Positions 34,850 to 64,000 of a DNA stretch of 64,000 nucleotides are shown in pieces (within the stretch, counting starts at the first letter, position 1; each line of letters begins with the position of its first letter). The position numbers and the translations under genes are program-made. Origin of the DNA: Opisthocomus hoazin (taxonomy: Eukaryota > Chordata > Aves > Opisthocomiformes > Opisthocomidae); NCBI RefSeq assembly GCF_030867145.1, contig NC_134414.1:130584465-130648464 (forward strand), given 5' to 3'. The notes beneath the pieces were generated by a model. It was not told the origin of the DNA. It ran no database searches and was given only the letters and a program-made list of their open reading frames with translations.

Positions 34850-37800
34850 CCCTCTTTTTTAGGAACTTTTTATTCTTCGAGCTTTTTGGTTATTTAAATT
34901 GTTTTTCTGATCACATCACGAAATAGAAGACATTAGAGCCTTCTTTGTACTGTAAGCATTTCAATAATATACATATAATAGAAAAAAAAACCTTTGAAAA
35001 CAAGTTGTTTTTCCAACACGCAGATATAGAGTCCTTTGCTGCTACCAACAGATAACAAGAGCTTTACAAACAGCATAAATATATACGAATAGACACTAAG
35101 CATGAAGTGATCTGGACTTAACGAGTAAGGGCTTTATAAATTAAATATGCATTTGTGATTGAAGTTTTTTGCTGTTACTTAAACTGTCATGAACGGAACA
35201 ATGTTTAACCCACACTTCTGCAACCAAACCACAACAAAACCCCAACAAAACCCCAGTACTCTCACCCTTCCCAGGACACAACTTCACATCTTTGTTTTTG
35301 TCACATATACATGGAATTGTAACCTCTAGTACGTAAAAAGTCATACAGACCTTCTGGTAAGCAAAGTTCCCACTTTTAAATGCTTACTTCTAACAAGTAA
35401 AACAATGAAAACCAGTAATTTGAATTTCATAAGGCAGAGCTGCAATAGTGCTGCATAGCAGATAAAATTAGAATCAACTGAAAACTTGAAAAACGTGGAA
35501 CTTCTGCTTTTTATCCTCTGTTTCATCAACAATTCAAACAATGTTTTTACTTAATTTCTATAATGAAGAAATCAGCCTAACACAACATATATGAGAAATA
35601 AGATTCTCAAAATAATCAGGTGCAGAAAATCACCATGTTTCAGTCTAATCTGTAAAATGGATTTTACTTATTTTATAAATATATTGCTCTCAAATCTTCT
35701 GATAAACACCACAAAAATACAGTCTTTTTCGCTGGGATTTGAGTGAGCTGGATTTTGAATAAAAAATGAAAAAGGAAAGAAAAAAATCTCTGTGTTGAAA
35801 GGTTAATAATCAAAAGGCTCAGGACAAGAATGAAAATATCAAAAATAGTACAATTTCTTCCCTTTAAGTGAAGAAAATGGAAGGAAAAGGAAGAGAGGGC
35901 TTTGAAAAATCTCTTGAATTAATTTTTCATGTGTAAAGGAAGACACTTCAGTCACAACTGAGAAATTCCTTTCCAGTCCTGCTTCATATTAAGTAACTTG
36001 AAAAATAACCAACGTCTCAACCAAAGATCCCATTAAAATCCATTTGGAAGCTCAAAGGTTTAAAGAAACTGATTCAAAAATATTTTATTGCTTCTAGGTT
36101 TCCATAGACAGTACATACACATTTGGTGCAGCTGGTAACAAGATAAGAATAGAAACGAAAAATCATTCAACTGAATGAGATATAAAAGCATAGTGTCCGC
36201 AGTCTTCATGTTAACACGAGTAAATTCTCAGTTTCTCCCTTTCTCGTCCCCGTCTATTCCAGAGCCCAAAGGGGTGAAATATTGGTTCTCATTCCAAATC
36301 AACTGGCGATTTCCCTCAAGCTCATTACCTAAAAGTTAGTTAATCTGCTATTAAAAAAATTAATCTAATTCATCTAAAAGGGAGGGGTTCTACCAGCAGG
36401 TGATTAGACATCTTTGCTAACAGCAGTCCTGTTCTCTTTCCCTCAATTGTCAAAACATTCAAAAAATGTGTGTTTCTGTATCTGTTCTTGGTACCTAACA
36501 GCGGTATAAAGTTGCTGTTGGAGAGCAGTGGTGAGCACTACAATATTCAGAGAAGAAACATGCCGCCACAACACTTTCACACACGATACAGCTTTATGAG
36601 GAAAACCAAATGCTTAGTCCACAAACTAAGTAGCTTACTTCAAAGTAAAAGTTTGAAGTCTTATTTTCATTACTACTATTTGGACAGATTTGTTATTCAG
36701 CATGAAAGCCTTACAGTCTAACTGTTTTAAAAAACACATCTGGAAAAGATGCAAGGTCATTTTGCATTGTGGTGGTTTACCTTCCCTGACCTGATTGGTC
36801 TTTTTTTAGCAGAGGACAACTTTCCATTAACATATTAAAGTAAGAAAAAGTTATCTCAAGCTAATGTATGGACAGATACAACATGAGGCAGCTGTCAGTA
36901 GCAACTAGCAAACTGAACGTCCTTAACTCTGGTTTGAAAAGCTAAGAATAAATGCTATTTCAGTGTACGCGACTCCTACAGTCATTTTAAAAATTGTTAA
37001 GTATATAGATGGATGCTACTGACAACTCATATACACTAAAAGCATTTACATTTGTTTTTAAAACAGTTTGCAGTTGTTCTTTAAAATGAATAAAACAAAA
37101 AACACTGTTCCTGCATCCGGTAGCATCAGCTCTCTTGGGGCTCCAGCGATAAGAGCGCAATCTCCCTAACACAGCAGCAAACCTGGCAGAGAGTAAAACA
37201 CGTCTAATATGAAGACAATTCAATTATTCCACTCTGTGCACCCTACCAATTTGGCTTCTTAATCTTTATCTTCTCAGTTTCCTCACAAAGACTCAACTTT
37301 CATATTCTCCTTAAGCACGATGAGCTCCTTCAGCAGCACTCCACTGCTGTTTTGACACACTTCTCAGTAAAGCCACTGGTAACGACTACCTTGGGCCCAA
37401 GTGGACCAGAAACACGACAGCACGGAACACTTCTCCACTGTTTCGTTTGGGGGCTGAATTTAATCAAAATTTTGTTTTCAAAGTGCTACTAGTTGAAACT
37501 ATAGACAGGCTCAATCAAATTAGCAGCAGCAAACACCACACCAAGAGGTCCCAGAGCCACCAGCTTTCACACCAGCAAAACCAAAAATATTTACCAGGAA
37601 TCTGCATGAAGGGCAACCCTCTGTGCGTTTGGCTTTTGGGTGTGATTTTTTGACCTTTCATGTTGGCAGCAGGGAAGCTCACGAATAAGTGATAAAACTG
37701 CCAGACATAGCAGGGGCATCGTTGCACAGCCCTGCCCCTAGCGTGTGCCAGTTACTGCGACCCACTGGCAAACATTGTCAAGCGCATTCAGGTCACTTAG

Positions 37801-38698
37801 CTTCTCCATACAGACACAATGTGTGAGTGATGTACAAGAGTAATTATCAGAAGGCCAGCTTTGCAGGAGCATAACGGAATAGTTTTATCTTACAGGGAAG
37901 GGAAACACTTTCATTACTATACGCTTCAAGGTTCAAGTAGGTGAGCCTGCAACTTGAACTTGCAGAAACTGCCTGAGACAGTGTCTTCACTGAGGTCATA
38001 ATATACACATATCTCCACTACAGATAAATCAAGAAGTAGACAGTGTATCAAAGCTCAGGAGAGATTCAGTAGTACAGGAAAACAAACTAAAATACTGGCT
38101 ACTTGCATTATTTGGCAGCCACCTGTAAGCCACACCAAGGGTGACTAACTAGTGCACTCTTATTATGTTTCAGCAAATTCTGGATGACTTAATGCTATAG
38201 ATATTTTGATTAGGACTTTGAAACAAGAACAGCTACTGTGCTTCTCCGACATACAACTGGAGGGGAGGTCCCTCAAACTCTGGAATGTTGAGAGAATGAC
38301 TGCTCCCAAAATCTTTTGCAGATTTCACACACAGTTCTGAGCAGCAAGACCCTGGCAACAGAATCAGTGTCATATAGATTAAATTAAGCATACAGTGCAG
38401 ACAACTAATAAAGCTAATAACCCACATAATTTCTTACTGAATCCTGTCAGTTTAATTTAAGGTGCTCTTTAATAATATCAGATATGAATGACACAGTTGA
38501 AAGGAATCAACCTTGCAGGAAGCTATGGCCAGAAGAGTCAACTCTGCTTTACTGCCCCTCACCGCTACCCAGAGATAAGGCCACCCCGCTTATACTGCAT
38601 GCAACAACCAGAGCTCTTCCAGCATAATTAGACTGCTCCGACAAAGAGCAACTTTACTTCGGCTACAGCAAAAGACGACACAGGGATACCCACTTGTG
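34850..38698 (-). other. NXPE3: NXPE3 3' untranslated region (inferred)
   Basis: About 3.8 kb of AT-rich sequence follows the NXPE3 stop codon without repeats or open frames of note, ending near a minus-strand AATAAA at 34,869-34,874. A further AATAAA at 36,084-36,089 could give a shorter form. The uniform composition and lack of transposons, against the CR1 immediately beyond, support a long 3' UTR. No transcript evidence is available here, so the end point is inference. Confidence 0.5.
34869..34874 (-). terminator. NXPE3: Candidate NXPE3 poly(A) signal
   Basis: AATAAA on the minus strand is the last strong hexamer before the CR1 insertion. Cleavage would fall near 34,850. The downstream U-richness is only moderate. 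The hexamer at 36,084-36,089 is the main alternative. Confidence 0.4.
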
Positions 38699-58778
<20,080 letters not shown>

Positions 58779-58789
<11 letters not shown>

Positions 58790-58907
58790 TGTCCATTCGT
58801 GTCTTTCCCTCCCATGTTAGACGCTGCCATGACTTCCATTCACCACAAACACGAATGTCATTTCGTTTCAGTAGCACACAAGAGAATTCAGCTGACTTCC
58901 ACTTCAT
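58779..58907 (-). other. Upstream ORF 1 overlapping the NXPE3 start codon
   Basis: An ATG at 58,907-58,905 opens 42 codons in a different frame. They terminate at a TGA (58,781-58,779) located 8 nt inside the NXPE3 coding sequence. If the exon begins at 58,909, this ATG sits at its very 5' edge. The overlap would prevent simple reinitiation at the main start and so would reduce NXPE3 translation. The product itself has no recognisable features. Confidence 0.4.
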
Positions 58908-58909
58908 TC

Positions 58910-61199
58910 CTGCAAATACATTTACAAAATTATATTGAGTCCCCAAAACATTATTACAAGTAAAGTCAAGTTTAACACTGAAAGCATATAAATGGTGGAA
59001 CTTTGCATGGCAACAACTGGTACAATAGAACTGCTAAGTATAAACAGATTTTTGCAGCGTTAATCTAAACAGTACTATCTATTATGTTTCTTAATTCTCT
59101 TGCGCATGTCAAGGCAAAACCTTATCATAAAGCCAGTCTCACCTGTATTCGATACAAAAAAAAGAAAAAAAGGCAAAAGAAGAGTGCAAGATTTCTTTCC
59201 AGCAACCAAAAAAATCAAAGCAAACAACCACCACCCTACTTATCCATTAGGCTACACTATTGCCATCCAGCCATCATGAGCCCAAGAATGCTAGCAGAAA
59301 CTTGTGGTTTTAGACATCTCCCTATTTACCTGATTAGAGAATCCAAAAAGTTGTTATTAAAGACTAAGGCTGAAGCAAGTCTGGATAAGCAAGAGAAAAG
59401 ATACTTTCTCCAGTTTTCTGCTGGGGAGAAGGGGAAAAAATATCTTTAACAGCTATCAGTTAAACAGGAAATATCTAACGGAGTAAAATGCATTAAAATT
59501 GAACTTCAGAAATCATCTGTAACACTGGACTACACCCTCACTGTTGTGTTTTTTTTAATCATTCCTTCTACAGTAAAAAAAGTAAAATTCTAGAAAGAAT
59601 GCAAGGTGTTGAGTTTTGGTTCTGTTGATTGTGATTTTTTTTAAATAAAATACAATAATAGTCATGGTTTTTATAAAACTTAACTTTCATGAAATAAATT
59701 GTTTCTTTGAGGTTGCTTGATAACCGGTTGGTTATAAAACCATAGACTTAATTATTGATAAACAGTTCGCACAGCTTAATTCTTGTTCAGTTTGACTCTT
59801 GCACCTTCCTTCTTTTTTAGAGGGACGATTTTGAGGGAGTCATTTTGCATGTGAAAAGGGTACCGTTCTTGCAGAAGGAGAAGCTCTAAACTTGGAAACA
59901 GACAACAGATGGCAAGGAGAGACAGTCAAAAGACACCAGTCTCTTCAAACCTAGTATTCTCAAGGCAGCGCTACTTGTAGAACCACTCACCAAGAACAAC
60001 AACATAATCAAATGATTATATAAACTTTGTATAACTTCCTATAAATAGTATAACTGAGAAATTATACTATTTTTTAAGACTAAATAAAGCAAGCTGTGTA
60101 AATTTAAATTAAACATAATGATACATTAAATATCAAAACTAGCTAATTAAATCATTCATTAAATGAACATAGACTAGAAAACTGAAATATATTACTGTTA
60201 TAACCAGGACAGTCTCAAAATAGACTGCACATGAAATTGCTTTATAAGGATGACAGGGATTATAACTTCAAATACCTTGCTGAGAATAACAGAGCTTGTA
60301 TTTCTGACTGACGAATAAGCACTGAAAGAGCAAGACGTCCATTGAAGTAAAAGCATCAAACTGACAAAATGCAACAAAAACACAGCTTCATTTGAACAAT
60401 TCTACCCTAACATAAAGTTATAAATTTGTATAAAATATCAACTCAGGTTTTAAATGATAACTGATAATGAATATACCTAAACATATTAAAATGCTAATCT
60501 AAGGCCATATACGACCATTTGAGGAACAGAAACAAATACATTAGAAAAAAAGGCAATTTCCAGTTTTGTTGCTTAGAATTCTCTCCAAAAACACTGAAAA
60601 GTATGGGACACTGAAAACTAATGGAATGTAATTCCATACATCTGAAAAGGCCATGGAGGCTATTGCCATGTATTTTTGTTCAAAAGGATTTGTTCAAAAT
60701 TTTCCATATTTCTGTTAATGTCACATGTTCTAAAACATTCCGACATACAGGGTTAGACCTTTCTTAATACCAAAGGCCTTAACATACTTCCAGTTCCATC
60801 ACCCCTGAATAATTATCTAGTGCATTTTTTTCTATAATAGAAGCACAGAAGTACACCATAAAGCCTTAGATTCTTACCCTATTCCTGAAGCGTTCTCTGC
60901 AGCCAGACACACAAAAGGCCAAAAACAACCTTGGAAACAATACAGCAAATAAGCCTCATGCGTGTATATATATATATACACACGCAAATATTTTTTTAGT
61001 AAAGTCTCTTATATTGGTGGTTTGCGTGCAGTGACACAATAACGCGGCAGTTAAGACTCCTCACTCATAAAATTAATTTTGTTTCTACAATAATCCAGGG
61101 GCTTTTTTTAAAGGTATTTCAATTTTTTTTTATTATTTTATTTTAACTTCAGCCCTATAGCTTTGAATTTTCTGCTGTTCGTTGTTACACGCGACTCCT
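58910..61199. other. NXPE3 5' intron (inferred), AT-rich
   Basis: Very AT-rich with runs of A and T and no recognised exon or transposon. A near-palindromic gcgtgtatatatatatatacacacgc lies at about 60,960-60,985. The region is consistent with an intron between a CpG-island first exon and the coding exon at 58.7 kb. Confidence 0.5.
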
Positions 61200-61536
61200 C
61201 TCAGCTCGGTGCCGTGTTACCACCAGCCCCGTTTTGCCCAAGGTTAAAAGCACGGCACAACCCCGCGACATCTCCGTGCCCGGCCTTCGAGCCGCTCACG
61301 CCCAGCTACAGGGGCAGGTTTGTTCTCTGGGGTTCCCCTCCCACGGCCGTTACCTATCCCCGGCTCTCCATCCCCACAACTCCACGGAAAACCGAATTTG
61401 CCACCGCTTTCCCCCTCGTCGCCCGGTCTCGCCGCCCACAGAGCGGGGCCAGCGGCCCCCTCCCCGGCGTGCCGCCAGCCCCGGGAGCCCTCGCCTCAGC
61501 CGGGCCCTCGCCACGACGCTCCGAGGCCGCCGGGCC

Positions 61537-61570
<34 letters not shown>

Positions 61571-62300
61571 CTCCTCAGACGAGCTCCGCACACCACGCCG
61601 CGGGCCCCGCGCGTCCCCTCACCGCAGCCCCAGCCGCTCCCCCGGCCCGGAGGCGGCTCGTCGTGTGTCCGCCGGCCCCGCCGCGCCGCCTTCCTCCCCG
61701 CCTCCGGCGCGAACGGCAGCTGCTGCTGCCGCCCGCCCCGCCCCGGCTGCAGCGACGCGGCCCCGGCCTGGGCAGGGCGCGCAGGCCGCTGCTGAGGGGC
61801 CGCGGCCCGCCGGGGGAGGCTCCCGGCCGAGCCTGGCGGGGTGCGCGGCGGCCGCCACGGCCACCCACAGCGCAACCGGCCGTCCCGGGGGGAAGGGGAA
61901 CCCTCAGCGCTTCTGGGCCCCCTCTGCGGCGGGAAGGGCGCTGGGTGACGAACCCCCCCTCCGCAGCAGGTGAAGCCGGAGGAACCAGGATCCCGGGGAG
62001 GCCGCTGCGCCGCCCGGGCCCGGAGAGAAGGCTCTGGCAGGAACCTTCGTAGTTCAGACAGTGCTGAGCAGGGGCCTGAAGGCGAAGATGGGGGAGAAGG
62101 CGAGAGGCCGTGTCTTGAGGGGGGAATGGGGGAGAGGGCCAGGGACCAGCTGGGGGACTGAGCTCGGGAGACGGGTACGGGACAGGCGAAGCGGGCAGAC
62201 CCCGCTGCACCGAAGGCAGCGCTTCACAACGCTGCGAATGCCGGCAGGGATGAGTTCGGCACCCTGCACCAGAGCTCTGTGGCACCTCCAGCCCGGTAAC
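61200..62300. promoter_or_regulatory. NXPE3: CpG island, probable NXPE3 promoter
   Basis: A GC- and CpG-rich block of about 1.1 kb with many gccgccgcg and cccgccccg runs, abruptly bordered by AT-rich DNA. It lies about 2.5-3.5 kb upstream of the NXPE3 start codon in the transcriptional direction. A good minus-strand donor (ctgcg|gtgagg) has its exon boundary at 61,623, making about 61,623-61,900 a candidate non-coding first exon. Long open frames on both strands (up to 272 codons) reflect composition. Donor-like sites on the plus strand (for example cag|gtgaag near 61,970) also allow divergent transcription. Confidence 0.7.
61538..61567. repeat. C30 homopolymer inside the CpG island
   Basis: Thirty consecutive C on the plus strand (G30 on the transcribed-gene strand), just inside the inferred first intron of NXPE3. 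Such tracts form G-quadruplexes and are difficult to sequence, so the exact length may be an assembly estimate. Confidence 0.9.
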
Positions 62301-64000
62301 AGGACAGCTAACTGGGATCTGCCATCGCTTCTGAACGCTGCCTATGCTTGGGAATGCCTCTTCCCAAAACAGTCACCTGTGAGCAGTTGTTTGCATAAGC
62401 GCGGGTTAAAGGCTCAGTCTTCTTTTTAGTAAGCAATACGTAGCTTGCGTAAAACAAGGAACAGAGACATATTCCTGTGAACATAATACTTTAGCCATTA
62501 CAAACACTAAGTGCCTACTCTTGTCTCCTGCCCCCACCTCCATCAGCCATCCAGCCATTTTGAATGAGTTAAGAGACCTCACTTCTACTTTTCTCCTCCT
62601 TTCCCCCAATTGCAATGGTGATTACCCAGCAGAGAGAGAAAGCAAAACTCTCAACAGGCACCAGCTTTCATTAGTATAACACACTGTTGGTCAAGAACTG
62701 AAAGCCGTCTGGCTGTATAACACTAAAGAAATGCAGTATATTGAAAGATACTTGGTATTGATCCCCCCCATATATAAAGTCTATCCATTTTATAGCAATC
62801 TCATTTCACACTTCCTCCATGAGCCATGCTGTGTGCCAAGTTCTCCTACAGACTCTTCAGTTCAAAGCAAGACCCAAGGCAAAACTAATCAGTGTGCTAA
62901 GTGCCAGGCCTAAGCCCACCTCTGTAACGTAGCTGGACACTGGATGTTGGGGGTGAGGGCATGGAAGGTGACAACTATGACAAAAACGGTGCTCTTAGCA
63001 GGAAATCGATACTGCTATGCTATTTTCCAGCACATTTTACATTTCACCGTGCCCCAGTGATGAGAAGGGATCCCCACCATTTTGCCCCATAAATTCTTCG
63101 GTTATTAGTGTAGTTAGTCTTGATAAAGACCTAACAATGAACCAAATGTGCTTTTCTAATCCCTAGCATAGGAAGACCTTGTGCATAAAGAGGCCATAAG
63201 CTGGTCACTGAACATTTGCCCCTACGCTGTAGAAGGGACCTTGTAAAAGGCTGTTTGAAGTTATTTGAATGTCAATGGCTTTGGTGAGGCCTGTTCCACA
63301 TACAACATCTAGACGTCATGAGCCCAGAAAAAACTACAGCTTCAGCAGCTGTCACTCAGAACTTTACCACACCAGAAGCACTTAGCAGTTATTTTGAGAT
63401 GAGTACAGAAAGACAGATACTGAAAAAGAATCATTCTTTCCTTATTTCCTTTTCCAGAATTACATGCAGGAAGGTGAAGTTATGCTGTGCCATTGGCCCC
63501 ATCGCCCTTTTGCTCCCTCACCTGCAAGTAATCATCACTAACACACAGAATATTAGACAATGCATCTGGGATTACTGAACTGATTCTTAACTATAGGCAA
63601 GCGCTGGGGAATGTTTCGGTTCGCCCCTTGCGGTGAAGTAACACACGTTTGTGCTCAAGCATGATGAGATTTAACAAACAATGCATTGGACAGAGTCTGC
63701 AAAGAGCACAACCCACCCTGTTCCCTTTCAACAGATATCTTCACCCGGTCCCCTTTTGCCACATCACCCTGTATCACTCCTCCAACCAGTTTCCACCTAC
63801 ACAACCATCTGGTGGTGTTTCCCCACAGTTCCTAGAGCAGCAAGTTTCACTCTGACTTTGCATACAAGTTCAGCATGTCCCCTGGTTTCCGGCATACCAA
63901 CAACTGAAGTATATTTGACTTGGTTGGAAAAAGTCTCTTGCTGATCTGGTGCTGTCTAAACCCTTTTCACATCATCTAATGCTTGTAAATTGATAGAGCT
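62301..64000. other. Intergenic DNA upstream of NXPE3
   Basis: No exon, poly(A) signal in a convincing context, or transposon recognised. In human the next gene on this side is CEP97 in the same orientation, so its 3' end would be expected beyond 64,000 if synteny holds. I found none of its coding sequence here. Confidence 0.5.

Noticed and set aside
61234-62285. Long open frames on both strands (up to 272 codons) in the NXPE3 CpG island
   Set aside because: They overlap on both strands, are Pro/Arg/Ala-rich composition artefacts, run across the C30 tract and show no domain.
62400-64000. CEP97 3' end expected from human synteny
   Set aside because: No minus-strand coding exon or convincing poly(A) signal was found, so the gene end must lie outside the window or differ.

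Overview
This window is vertebrate nuclear DNA and almost certainly avian. Two multi-exon genes with GT-AG introns can be assembled by eye. The dispersed repeats are CR1 LINEs with the bird-type 3' end (tandem ATTCTGTG) plus one ERV-L-like LTR element. Introns are short, two CpG islands mark promoters, and nothing bacterial or plasmid-like is present. I cannot name the species.

Both genes lie on the minus strand, head to tail, in the order NXPE3 then NFKBIZ. This is the order known from human 3q12.3. NFKBIZ (11,428-18,182, 12 coding exons, 700 aa predicted) encodes the nuclear atypical I-kappa-B zeta. It has a TATA plus GC-box promoter in a CpG island near 18.3 kb and an AU-rich 3' UTR that probably ends near 9.96 kb. 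NXPE3 (38,699-58,789, 5 coding exons, 561 aa predicted) encodes a type II membrane/secretory-pathway protein with a neurexophilin-like region and a PC-esterase region carrying a Gly-Asp-Ser motif. Its CpG-island promoter lies at about 61.2-62.3 kb. Its 3' UTR probably extends to about 34.85 kb.

Layout: 1-9.96 kb is intergenic with one CR1 fragment; 9.96-18.5 kb is NFKBIZ; 18.5-34.8 kb is intergenic with simple repeats and two CR1 copies; 34.8-38.7 kb is the inferred NXPE3 3' UTR; 38.7-61.9 kb is NXPE3; 62.3-64 kb is intergenic. The 12.3-kb intron between the first two coding exons of NXPE3 holds a decayed ERV-L-like provirus, antisense to the gene. A CR1 carrying a large internal deletion is nested in it, and further CR1 copies of different ages follow.

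The two genes share no pathway that I can see; their adjacency is conserved synteny. I did not find a clearly undescribed system. The observations most worth checking are two overlapping upstream ORFs at the NXPE3 start, a tandem (NAGNAG) splice acceptor in NFKBIZ, a G-quadruplex-prone pentamer array just upstream of the NFKBIZ promoter, and the nested ERV/CR1 structure.
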